A DNA stretch of 6,278 bases from Methanosarcinales archaeon (GCA_003661125.1 QMVO01000107.1:1-6278), one strand, 5' to 3'. Positions 1 to 6,016 are shown, counted from the first letter of the stretch. The notes: a model not told the origin generated them from the sequence alone. Numbers and translations: made by a program.

Positions 1-531
1 ACCGATCATATTCAGGGAGGAGACCCCGAAGACCTTTGACACAACAGACGAGATTTTGATATTTGCATCTTCCAGGACCTTTTGAACTCGATTTTTCTCT
101 GCGGTCATCGCTTCAACAAGTTTACTTCGCGTTCGGGTAAGATCGCGCAACTCTCTGATTTCTCGAGGCGGAATAAAGCTCCCTGAAATCAATCCGTTTC
201 TGAACAAATGGGCAATCCACTGGCAGTCTTTGACGTCGGTCTTCCTTCCCGGGACGTTTTTGATGTGCTGTGCATTTGCAAGAACTACTTCAAAGTCGTC
301 CTCAAGTATATTGAAGATAGGTTTCCAGTATATGCCTGTGCTCTCCATTGCTACTGCGGTCACACCGTATTCCTTCAGCCATTCCTTCAACGTTTTGAGG
401 TCATCGGTCATCGTTGAAAACTTCCTGATCTCGAACTTCGGTGGCTTATCCAATGGTCCATGCGCAATACACGCCATCACCATCGACTTATAGACATCAA
501 GTCCACAACAACTCTTCAATATGGGCTGCAT
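1..531 (-). CDS. IS110-family transposase (DEDD recombinase), N-terminal part, cut by window edge
   Basis: This frame reads from ATG at 531-529 to the left edge without a stop, giving 177 residues; the C-terminal part lies outside the window. IS110 transposases move a circular element using a RuvC-like DEDD domain plus a C-terminal serine-bearing Tnp domain, guided by an element-encoded bridge RNA. The DEDD signature is visible: D12 in GLDVYK, E63 in MESTGIYW, and D99 and D102 in GRKTDVKDCQWIAHL. A helical stretch rich in Arg, Lys and Glu follows at about 123-160 (REIRELRDLTRTRSKLVEA), typical of the family linker. The C-terminal domain cannot be checked, so an intact element is not proven. 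A GTG lies two codons upstream (537-535), but I prefer the ATG; neither has a strong ribosome-binding site. The gene is transcribed away from trmI. Family assignment is firm; activity is unknown. Confidence 0.93.
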   Translation of the reverse strand, partial: MQPILKSCCGLDVYKSMVMACIAHGPLDKPPKFEIRKFSTMTDDLKTLKEWLKEYGVTAVAMESTGIYWKPIFNILEDDFEVVLANAQHIKNVPGRKTDVKDCQWIAHLFRNGLISGSFIPPREIRELRDLTRTRSKLVEAMTAEKNRVQKVLEDANIKISSVVSKVFGVSSLNMIG

Positions 532-550
532 GTTCACTATGATTCGGACG

Positions 551-586
551 TTAGTGGCTAATTCGCCATCTAAAGTAGGGTACTTT
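551..586. other. Paired small hairpins in the IS110 non-coding end (possible bridge-RNA segment)
   Basis: Two perfect short inverted repeats sit just upstream of the transposase start: TTAG-tgg-CTAA at 551-561 and AAAGTA-ggg-TACTTT at 572-586. The second is followed on the plus strand by a run of T to 588. In the IS110 group a structured bridge RNA is encoded in the non-coding end upstream of the transposase. Placement and structure here are compatible with that, but no guide loops were matched, so the role is inference. The T-tailed hairpin could instead be a simple terminator-like structure. Confidence 0.35.
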
Positions 587-628
587 TTACGTGTTCATGC
601 AATATATAGTTAACTTTAAGTGTCTGTG

Positions 629-641
629 TTAATAATTAATT
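629..641 (+). promoter_or_regulatory. Candidate TATA box for trmI
   Basis: The AT-only stretch TTAATAATTAATT lies 27-39 nt before the trmI ATG. Archaeal TATA boxes are centred about 26 nt before the transcription start, so this box would place the start near 660-668. That gives a leaderless or nearly leaderless mRNA, consistent with the absence of a Shine-Dalgarno sequence before 668. A second AT box (TATATA, 603-608) lies further up and could serve the divergent transposase. Assigned by position and composition only. Confidence 0.4.
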
Positions 642-667
642 GAGCCTGCTAAGCCAAAATAAAACAA

Positions 668-1489
668 ATGCTAACACGAATAAAAGAAGGCGAGCTTGTG
701 CATTTAATAGACAAAAAAGGTAAGAGATACCAGATTGTGTTAAAAGCGTCCATATCTTTTTCTTTCACCCATGGAGTGATTTCGCATGACGATATAATAG
801 GATTGGAAGAAGGAAGCACGGTAAAGTCTTCCCTTGGCGAAAAACTCGTGGTCGTCAGACCTACTTTAGCAGAATACATATCAAAGATGAGGAAAGGTTC
901 ACAGATAATATACCCCAAAGACATTGCAGCTATTTTAATGCTTGCGGACATATTCCCGGGTGCAAAGGTGTTAGAAGCGGGAACGGGGTCAGGAGCTCTT
1001 ACGATGGCTTTGCTTCGTGCAGTGGGCAAAGGAGGAACAGTTGTATCATATGAAAGGAGGAAAGAGTTCTCTGCAATTGCAAAAAGCAACATAGAGACTT
1101 TCTTCGATAAGGTAGAGATAGCAGGGAAAGAAGGTTCCGGAAAGCTTGTATCAAGGGACAAGGATGTGTATGAAGGTATAGAAGAGAAAGAGCTGGACAG
1201 GATAATATTGGACCTTTCAGAGCCATGGAGAGTGCTGAAGCACGTAGAAAAATCGCTTAGAAACGGTGGAATCCTTCTTTGCTATAATCCCACCGTGCTG
1301 CAAATATACAAGCTTTCGCGAAGGATGGACTTGAGATACAAGGGTGTATTTCACGTAATGGGAATTTATGAGGTCGGTATACGGGGATGGGAGATAAAAG
1401 AGAGAAGTATGCGCCCTGAGCATAAGATGATAGCTCATACAGGGTTTATTTTTGTAGCGAGGCACGTGGATAAAAATATCCAATCATGA
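668..1489 (+). CDS. trmI: tRNA (adenine-N1)-methyltransferase TrmI, archaeal type
   Basis: This 273-residue protein methylates N1 of adenine in the T-loop of tRNA with S-adenosylmethionine. Archaeal TrmI acts at A58 and often also A57, as a homotetramer in the cytoplasm. Residues 1-65 form the small N-terminal beta domain (KEGELVHLIDKKGKRYQI). The family signature RKGSQIIYPKDIAAIL lies at 75-90. SAM motif I is VLEAGTGSGALT at 101-112, with E129 in SYERR the likely ribose-binding acid. The catalytic-region motif LDLSEPW is at 181-187, followed by the motif GGILLCYNPT at 200-209. The C-terminal RPEHKMIAHTGFIFVAR at 249-265 is also characteristic. Length is slightly above that of Pyrococcus TrmI (about 253). 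The ATG at 668 places the N-terminal motif at the usual distance; no Shine-Dalgarno site is seen. It is a single gene, divergent from the IS110 transposase and convergent with the dehydrogenase. The A57/A58 specificity is not readable from sequence. Confidence 0.95.
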   Translation: MLTRIKEGELVHLIDKKGKRYQIVLKASISFSFTHGVISHDDIIGLEEGSTVKSSLGEKLVVVRPTLAEYISKMRKGSQIIYPKDIAAILMLADIFPGAKVLEAGTGSGALTMALLRAVGKGGTVVSYERRKEFSAIAKSNIETFFDKVEIAGKEGSGKLVSRDKDVYEGIEEKELDRIILDLSEPWRVLKHVEKSLRNGGILLCYNPTVLQIYKLSRRMDLRYKGVFHVMGIYEVGIRGWEIKERSMRPEHKMIAHTGFIFVARHVDKNIQS

Positions 1490-1774
1490 AAGAAGAAACA
1501 TTGTAAAAACTTAAGAATCCGAAGCTCTTTTATTATCCCTCCTCTTAAATCAAGCCATTGGAGTGAAAGTCTCGAATACTGCCCATAAGCAACTGTGGTT
1601 TTAGATTGTGATTTTTCAATTTTTCTGTGGAGTTGAAATAAATTATATCAGCGGGAAGTGAATTTTAACTGATGTTGACACACGACCAAAATCTTTGAGT
1701 TCCGTGTCGAATTATTCCCTCTAATGGATAATCCTGGAGTTTGGATTTTTTCAGCACGGAACGACTATAATTGC
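1490..1774. other. Intergenic gap between convergent trmI and 3-hydroxyacyl-CoA dehydrogenase gene
   Basis: This 285-bp stretch lies between the stop codons of two converging genes. No frame has credible coding character and no tRNA or C/D-box pattern was found. It is AT-rich, with T-rich tracts (for example 1527-1534 and 1612-1625) that could end transcription from trmI, as archaeal terminators are often only T-runs. An 8-bp inverted repeat near its right end is listed separately. Confidence 0.6.
1699..1762. repeat. 8-bp perfect inverted repeat flanking 48 bp
   Basis: GTTCCGTG at 1699-1706 is repeated in inverted orientation as CACGGAAC at 1755-1762; one further inward pair is a T-G wobble. 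It lies immediately downstream of the dehydrogenase stop codon. It could be a long-loop hairpin at the 3' end of that transcript or a remnant of a small mobile element. Chance occurrence is possible at this length. Confidence 0.4.
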
Positions 1775-2635
1775 CTACTTATACTCATAGAACCCTTTTC
1801 CTGCTTTTCTCCCTGTCCATCCCGCTCTCACCATCTGCGTCATAAGCACTGCTGGTTTGAATCTTTCCCACCCGGTCTCATTGTATATCGTATTGAGCAC
1901 CGCAGCTACAATATCTATTCCTATCAAGTCCAGAAGTTGAAAGGGACCCAAAGGCCAGTTGAAAGAAAGCCTTAATATATTATCTATGTCCTCTACGGAA
2001 GCCAGCTCGTTTTCTCGCATTTTTACCGCCTCATTCAAGATGAGACACATTATTCGGCTCGTAACGAACCCCGGAGAATCCTTAACCGTAACTGCCTCTT
2101 TACCCAGCGAATGCACAAACGCCAGCGTTTTACTTAAAGTTTCTTCAGAGGTCATCAGCGATTTTATTACTTCCACGCCCTTCATTAGGGGCACGGGATT
2201 CATGAAATGGACCCCAATTACCTTATCGGGTCTCTTTGTTGCCGCAGCTAAAGCAGTGATAGGGAATGTAGAGGTATTACTGCCAAGAATAGCATGCCCT
2301 GGACATATCTTGTCCAACTCTCTGAATATTTCCTGCTTCAGTTCCATATCCTCATATGCTGCTTCAATTACAAAATCCGCTCTTTTTGCACCCTCTTCCA
2401 GGCTCGTTGTTGCATTTGCCGTTATCACATCCAAAATCCCTTCCGCCTCATCTTGCTTTATAACCCCTTTCTTCGAAAGTCTCGAAAGGTCGTTTTTTAT
2501 CTTTTCACGTCCCCTTTTCAAAGATTCTTCGCTTCTGCTTACCACAGACACATCGTAGCCAGCTTGAGCACAGACCTGCACTATCCCACTGCCCATCACT
2601 CCCATTCCTACAACACATACTTTCTTTCCGTTCAT
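1775..2635 (-). CDS. 3-hydroxyacyl-CoA (3-hydroxybutyryl-CoA) dehydrogenase
   Basis: This 286-residue cytoplasmic enzyme interconverts 3-hydroxyacyl-CoA and 3-ketoacyl-CoA with NAD(P). Length matches the single-domain Hbd/PaaH family (about 280-290). The N-terminal Rossmann motif is VVGMGVMGSG at 8-17 (G10, G12, G15). The catalytic region reads GSNTSTFPI from 118 (S119), then GVHFMNPVPLMKGVEVI, with H143 as general base and E155 as its partner. The C-terminal dimerisation domain begins at DSPGF (186-190) and ends with GRKAGKGFYEYK. The Asn usual in PGFxxNR is Ser193 here (GFVTSR), a variant I recall from some bacterial subfamilies. The frame extends 33 codons further upstream into the preceding gene. 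ATG at 2635 is preferred because it puts the Rossmann strand at residue 4 and follows an AGGAGG site. It is last in an operon, 22 nt after the DUF35 gene. Chain-length preference and direction cannot be decided; hbd would be the symbol if it is C4-specific. Confidence 0.93.
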   Translation of the reverse strand: MNGKKVCVVGMGVMGSGIVQVCAQAGYDVSVVSRSEESLKRGREKIKNDLSRLSKKGVIKQDEAEGILDVITANATTSLEEGAKRADFVIEAAYEDMELKQEIFRELDKICPGHAILGSNTSTFPITALAAATKRPDKVIGVHFMNPVPLMKGVEVIKSLMTSEETLSKTLAFVHSLGKEAVTVKDSPGFVTSRIMCLILNEAVKMRENELASVEDIDNILRLSFNWPLGPFQLLDLIGIDIVAAVLNTIYNETGWERFKPAVLMTQMVRAGWTGRKAGKGFYEYK

Positions 2636-2647
2636 GTTTTTTTCTTT

Positions 2648-2653
2648 CCTCCT
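2648..2653 (-). promoter_or_regulatory. Shine-Dalgarno site of the dehydrogenase gene
   Basis: The minus strand reads AGGAGG here, 12 nt before the ATG at 2635. This spacing is a little long but it is the only strong site, and it lies in the 22-nt gap after the DUF35 stop. It supports the internal start over the longer open frame. Confidence 0.65.
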
Positions 2654-2657
2654 ATTT

Positions 2658-3101
2658 TCACTCGGCAACTTCAAATACTGGGCATGTGTGAGCTCCACCA
2701 GAGTACTTGTCGCCCTTATAGGTGTATGAACCATTCATTCTCACTCGCTTACCAATCAGTTCTTGCGTAGCTTGCTCAGCATCGTAATCAAGCCTTCCTA
2801 TAACACAAGGTCCCTCTCTTGTTTTCACCAAACAGGGGATATAAGGTGCATCATCTTCAAATCCCTCTGCTGGCACACGGATTACCGTAAACGTTGTCAA
2901 CTCCCCCTCTCCACTCAATTCCATTCTCTCAAGGCTCCTTCCTCCACACCACTGGCAAACAGGCATTGGGTGACAGGTTATTTTTTTGCATGATCCACAT
3001 CTAAGCCCTAACAATTTCCCATTTCTCAAGCCTTCTTCATACTCTGCGAAGGTCAAAACCATGTATTTTTTCTCCATTTCCTCTTGCTCCTTTTCCTTCA
3101 T
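2658..3101 (-). CDS. DUF35 OB-fold protein with zinc ribbon, thiolase partner
   Basis: This 147-residue protein has a zinc ribbon followed by an OB fold, the DUF35 architecture. Metal ligands are C35, C38, C49 and C52 (CGSC and CQWC, separated by ten residues). The OB fold covers roughly 60-147 (GELTTFTVIRVP, then PYIPCLVKTREGPCVIGRLD, ending TCPVFEVAE). In methanogens a DUF35 protein bridges acetoacetyl-CoA thiolase and HMG-CoA synthase and forms part of a shared CoA site. Here the gene starts 3 nt after the thiolase stop, so partnership with that thiolase is the natural reading. The true start is uncertain. ATG at 3101 has GGGAGG 15 nt upstream, whereas ATG at 3077 (M9) has AAGGAG at a 9-nt spacing and would give 139 residues without the Glu/Lys-rich leader. 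No HMG-CoA synthase gene is adjacent. Confidence 0.92.
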   Translation of the reverse strand: MKEKEQEEMEKKYMVLTFAEYEEGLRNGKLLGLRCGSCKKITCHPMPVCQWCGGRSLERMELSGEGELTTFTVIRVPAEGFEDDAPYIPCLVKTREGPCVIGRLDYDAEQATQELIGKRVRMNGSYTYKGDKYSGGAHTCPVFEVAE

Positions 3102-3104
3102 TCC

Positions 3105-4292
3105 CTACTTCTTTGTCCTCCCAAGGATAATATGGCATAATGTGCCGAGATCGCCCCCAAGCGTATCAGTCATTCCATACTCAGGAACAGGATTGATTTG
3201 AATGCCTTTCGGTGCTTCTCCTCTCATTTGCTTAACGAGCCAGTAAACCTGAGATGCCCCTGTTGCTCCTATCGGATGCCCCTTCCCTATTAGCCCTCCG
3301 GACATATTTACAGGTATTTTTCCTCCCAAATCCGTTAGCCCTTCCACAGTTGCATCCGCCGCTTCTCCCCAACCAAAGAAACCCATGCTCTCCAGTGCAA
3401 TCAATTCCGCGATCGTAAAGCAATCATGGAGTTCAAGCACTTCTATATCCGAGGGTACGAGCCCTGCACGCTTAAACGCCATTCTCGCAGAGCTTATTCT
3501 TGAAACTGGCTTCGTCAAGTCCTCCATCTTTGATAATGGACCTCCTGAACCCTGCCCTGTTCCCAATATGTAAACCGGGTCATCCGTATATTTTCTCGCT
3601 TCCTCAGCTGAGCAGAGCACGATAGCCGCGGCACCATCGGAAAACGGACAGCAATCCAGAAGCGTCAGCGGGTCTGCTACCAATCTCGAATTTATCACAT
3701 CCTCTACCTTCAGGTCGCCTAACTTGTTATAGAACTGTGCCAGCGGATTTAAAGCGCCGTGCCTATGATTCTTTATAGAAACATGCGCCATTTTCTCACG
3801 TAGTTTATCTATAGATATCCCATAATTTTTGGAGTACTGCCGTGCTGCCATTGCAAAAACCCCCGGAAAGGTGAGCCCTACGGGTCCCTCTGTCGGTGCA
3901 TGACAAGCCATCGCAAAAGTCCTCGTTGCGTAAAGAGTCCCCATCGATAGTGCTTTTTCCACTCCTCCGGCAAGCACCACGTCATATTCACCTGAGGCAA
4001 CCCACATTGCTGCTTCACGTATTGCAATCGAAGCAGACGCACATGCACCCTCGTATCTCGTTGCTGGTATAGGGCTCAAATTGAGCTCAGCAGCCGAGAA
4101 TCCAGGAGGCGTTACCTGTCCTTCTTCAAAACCCGGGAGAGCAGCACCCTGGAATATGGCTCCAATGTCCTTCAAATCCACACCAGCATCGTCAATTGCT
4201 TGCAGTGCCGCCTCTGAGAACAACTCCAGTAACGTATTTGATGCTCTTCCAAACTTCGTATGCCCAATTCCTATTATCGCTACATCCCTCAT
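3105..4292 (-). CDS. Thiolase, archaeal/SCP2-type (probable acetyl-CoA C-acetyltransferase)
   Basis: This 395-residue thiolase interconverts two acetyl-CoA with acetoacetyl-CoA, or cleaves longer 3-ketoacyl-CoA. The nucleophilic Cys is C84 in YEGACASAS. H289 lies in ELHDCFT and H339 in the motif GKGHPIGATG (336-345), preceded by NMSGG (329-333). The HDCF motif and the lack of the C-terminal CxG loop of classical bacterial thiolases place it in the SCP2-like archaeal group, whose members usually need a DUF35 partner. The N-terminus (MRDVAIIGIGHTKFG) is typical. The frame can be extended to a TTG at 4310, but an excellent ribosome-binding site 7 nt before ATG 4292 fixes the start there. It is the first gene of the thiolase, DUF35 and dehydrogenase operon. 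With the dehydrogenase next to it, beta-oxidation or C4-acyl-CoA formation is likelier than dedicated mevalonate synthesis, though a mevalonate role is not excluded. Confidence 0.94.
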   Translation of the reverse strand: MRDVAIIGIGHTKFGRASNTLLELFSEAALQAIDDAGVDLKDIGAIFQGAALPGFEEGQVTPPGFSAAELNLSPIPATRYEGACASASIAIREAAMWVASGEYDVVLAGGVEKALSMGTLYATRTFAMACHAPTEGPVGLTFPGVFAMAARQYSKNYGISIDKLREKMAHVSIKNHRHGALNPLAQFYNKLGDLKVEDVINSRLVADPLTLLDCCPFSDGAAAIVLCSAEEARKYTDDPVYILGTGQGSGGPLSKMEDLTKPVSRISSARMAFKRAGLVPSDIEVLELHDCFTIAELIALESMGFFGWGEAADATVEGLTDLGGKIPVNMSGGLIGKGHPIGATGASQVYWLVKQMRGEAPKGIQINPVPEYGMTDTLGGDLGTLCHIILGRTKK

Positions 4293-4299
4293 TTTTATT

Positions 4300-4308
4300 A
4301 TCACTTCC
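4300..4308 (-). promoter_or_regulatory. Strong Shine-Dalgarno site deciding the thiolase start
   Basis: The minus strand reads GGAAGTGAT, which matches the full archaeal anti-Shine-Dalgarno complement GGAGGTGAT at eight of nine positions. It is 7 nt before the ATG at 4292. It overlaps the alternative TTG at 4310-4308, arguing that TTG is not the start. Confidence 0.8.
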
Positions 4309-4325
4309 AAATTTACGCATTACAT

Positions 4326-4338
4326 CTATTTTTATCTT
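4326..4338 (-). promoter_or_regulatory. Candidate TATA box of the thiolase operon
   Basis: The minus strand reads AAGATAAAAATAG, centred about 40 nt before the thiolase ATG. A start about 26 nt downstream would leave a leader of roughly 15 nt containing the ribosome-binding site. The whole 122-bp gap is AT-rich, so other placements are possible and read-through from the OB-fold gene is not excluded. Confidence 0.3.
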
Positions 4339-4400
4339 ATCTATTTTTCTTTTAGCACAAATCTTTTCTTAGAAAGAAAGTGTTTTGTTCTGTAAATTGT

Positions 4401-4412
4401 AAAAATAAAAAG
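4401..4412 (-). terminator. T-rich tract after the OB-fold gene
   Basis: Directly after the stop codon (4417-4415) the minus strand reads CTTTTTATTTTT. Archaeal transcription often ends at such T-runs without a hairpin. This would separate the OB-fold gene from the thiolase operon. Confidence 0.35.
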
Positions 4413-4414
4413 TG

Positions 4415-5110
4415 TTATGTATATCGAGACAAAAAGGACTTTATCTCTTCTATCATCGCATCTTTCACTTTGACTTTATCTGCAATAAACACATATCCGC
4501 TCTTCCCCGATGGAACAACATTTCCTCTTGCCTTTACCGGCGTTCCAAATAAAAAGCCCTCTCCCTTTTCTCTCAGTTTCAGAAATACCGCACCTGTGCC
4601 GTCGTCTAATATCATCCCCCCTTCTTTCTCCGACCGCGATACTGACACTACATCCCCCTCCAATATCACATCAAATGCACCGCCGCATACAACAATTTCT
4701 CCTATCGTCCTCTTCTTAGGCTTCATCAGCTCAGCCCAACCGGGAAAATCAATATCTTTATCAATTACGCGCACTCTCGCTTTTTTATCTATATACAACG
4801 TAGCCAGTCCCTTCCACCTTTTCACGTATGCGTTCTCTATTTGCACTACCGTATCCGTTACAAGCTGAGCTCGCTCTTCCCATGAAATAAAAGGGATCTT
4901 TGCGCTGTAATCTGCAATTAATCCGTTAAGAACGACCTTTTCTACTCCTCCTTTCGTCTTTATCTCCTTTCTCGACTCCTCTAAGACCCTGCACACGCAG
5001 TTTATTTCTGATTCTCCGTGCTTCAAGCACCAAAGTTCTCTTTTTTTTCTGCTGTCCGTATGCGAAGGGACAAAACTAAAGAACCCGTGTTTTTTATATT
5101 CTCTTTGCAT
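4415..5110 (-). CDS. RPA-like protein with two OB folds (single-stranded nucleic acid binding)
   Basis: This 231-residue protein is probably a single-stranded DNA-binding, replication protein A-like factor. An N-terminal Cys/His cluster (C28, H31, C38, C40; WCLKHGE and NCVC) precedes a first OB-like region at about 56-120 (VEKVVLNGLIADYS to ARVRVIDKDI). A clearer second OB fold at 136-215 has a GEIVVCGG strand, LDDGTGAVFLKL at 168-179 and VKARGNVVPSG. DDGTG followed by a beta strand is the hallmark of RPA/tRNA-anti OB folds. The CxxH resembles the second half of the archaeal RPA zinc finger (C-x4-C...C-x2-H), but no earlier Cys pair exists and an in-frame stop lies upstream, so the finger looks incomplete. 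The start is ATG 5110 with only a weak AAAGG before it. It could alternatively be an RNA-binding OB protein. Fold confidence is good, function moderate. Confidence 0.75.
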   Translation of the reverse strand: MQREYKKHGFFSFVPSHTDSRKKRELWCLKHGESEINCVCRVLEESRKEIKTKGGVEKVVLNGLIADYSAKIPFISWEERAQLVTDTVVQIENAYVKRWKGLATLYIDKKARVRVIDKDIDFPGWAELMKPKKRTIGEIVVCGGAFDVILEGDVVSVSRSEKEGGMILDDGTGAVFLKLREKGEGFLFGTPVKARGNVVPSGKSGYVFIADKVKVKDAMIEEIKSFLSRYT

Positions 5111-5154
5111 AACCCTTTTTGTTATTGAAAATATTCCGCGCTAAAAAACTATCG

Positions 5155-5166
5155 ATTTATTTTAAA
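5155..5166 (-). promoter_or_regulatory. Candidate TATA box of the OB-fold gene
   Basis: The minus strand reads TTTAAAATAAAT about 50 nt before the ATG at 5110. A start some 26 nt downstream would give a leader of about 25 nt. It is the best AT box between the OB-fold gene and the non-coding stretch to its right. Confidence 0.4.
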
Positions 5167-5480
5167 GGACGGTAATGAAATGTATGGAAAGGTGGTTTTA
5201 GATGTGAAGAAAGAGGATTTTCAAAATATCCTGCTTTTGTTATATATAGTATGATGGAAAATCTTCAGTTCAAAGAGAAAGTTAACGAGCTATTCGATAG
5301 AAGGGGACAATCGAGTGCTTTTGACTACGATTCCTATGCATGCCGGAGCTGAGAAGAACTGAGACGGGCAGGATTACACCTCTGCCTCGCTGCTCTCTTT
5401 CTTCTCATTTGCGAAATTAGCGAGGATGAAGATAGAAGAAGCGATTGGCTTCCTTTCCTCAAATAATTTCAACCGCTTTT

Positions 5481-5508
5481 TCGGTGATTTGATCGCCCGT
5501 ATCACCGA
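5481..5508. repeat. 8-bp inverted repeat with 12-nt loop
   Basis: TCGGTGAT at 5481-5488 and ATCACCGA at 5501-5508 form a perfect 8-bp stem around a 12-nt loop. It sits 41 bp beyond the stop codon of the helical-repeat gene on its downstream side. On the minus strand it is followed by A and G rather than T, so it is not a classical terminator. An operator or RNA stem is possible. Confidence 0.5.
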
Positions 5509-5940
5509 CCGTATGAACTTCGAGGACCTGGAGAGAAATCAAGTGGTATTACTCACTAAGTGCTTTTTTGGCAACCGCCGCTTCCCCCGATTGAGCAAAG
5601 AGATGAACGCCCCTGTCAGGATATTTACCTTCATCAAATCCGCAAAACACCTTAAAATCCATAAATTTATCTAATTCGTGCCTTGGTTTCTTTTCATATA
5701 CGTCTATAACAGATTTGAAGATGTCTTTATTTTCAAGTTTTAGATACATTTGCTTTATAGTCTCGCATATACGTTTTTTCAAGTTAGTATTATCATTCCG
5801 CATACCAATTTCAATCAAAGAAACAAATGCTTCTCTACAAGATTTTTCTAACCTTTTTTCGATAGATGTATTACCGAGTTCTTCGATTATCGTGATAATA
5901 TTTTCTGTAACTTCTAACGCCTCATCTGTTTCTATGTTTG

Positions 5941-6016
5941 TATTGGTTTTCCCACTTTTTTTCCAGAATTTGACTCTATAATTGTTTTTAATTCCTTCCA
6001 AAAAATCGAATATGCA
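5941..6016. repeat. 76-bp tandem duplication, copy A
   Basis: This copy abuts copy B directly and matches it at 74 of 76 positions, differing at 5950 (T here, C in B) and 5989 (T here, C in B). It carries the frame linked to the downstream part of the split gene, encoding CIFDFLEGIKNNYRVKFW and the following residues. Confidence 0.97.

Larger units (their letters stand above)
1..600 (-). mobile_element. IS110-family insertion sequence, transposase 5' half and adjoining non-coding end
   Basis: The transposase start and about 70-130 bp of non-coding DNA next to it mark one end of an IS110-type element. These elements usually lack terminal inverted repeats and make no clear target duplication, so the outer boundary cannot be fixed here. 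It must lie between 532 and trmI at 668; position 600 is only an estimate. The rest of the element is beyond the left edge. Confidence 0.6.
5111..5548. other. Gap without a convincing gene: overlapping mini-frames, TATA-like box and hairpins
   Basis: Apart from the promoter at its left end, this 438-bp stretch holds no gene I can recognise. On the plus strand a 24-codon frame (ATG 5180, TGA 5252-5254) overlaps by ATGA with a 33-codon frame (ATG 5251, TGA 5350-5352, beginning MMENLQFKEKVNELFDRRG). That second frame stays open for 37 more codons after the TGA, including the hydrophobic stretch LHLCLAALFLLIC. Frames from ATG 5340 (26 codons) and ATG 5426 (beginning MKIEEAIGFLSSNNFNRFF, with GCGAGG just before) follow in other phases. 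The last runs into the antisense of the next gene. A TATATATA box is at 5241-5248. A stem GGCAG/CTGCC is at 5367-5386. The pattern suits a decayed gene with several frameshifts, or an untranslated RNA; neither is proven. Confidence 0.5.

Noticed and set aside
208..493. Two plus-strand frames of 69 and 87 codons
   Set aside because: They are antisense to the IS110 DEDD domain, which is strongly conserved in the minus-strand frame.
649..1161. 170-codon minus-strand open frame
   Set aside because: It lies opposite trmI, whose motifs are unmistakable, and its translation has no recognisable features.
1959..2558. 199-codon plus-strand open frame
   Set aside because: It is antisense to the dehydrogenase gene, which has clear family motifs. 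The Ser-rich translation is typical of a shadow frame.
2636..2734. Upstream extension of the dehydrogenase frame by 33 codons
   Set aside because: It would overlap the DUF35 gene and put a non-family leader before the Rossmann strand. The AGGAGG site and family length favour 2635.
4293..4310. TTG start for the thiolase at 4310
   Set aside because: The TTG overlaps a near-perfect Shine-Dalgarno site that serves the ATG at 4292, where the family N-terminus begins.
5350..5352. TGA as a selenocysteine codon
   Set aside because: There is no selenoprotein family match and I saw no SECIS-like structure; a nonsense mutation or simple non-coding DNA is more likely.
5715..5981. 88-codon plus-strand open frame
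   Set aside because: It lies opposite the helical-repeat gene and has the Ser/Phe-rich look of an antisense shadow.
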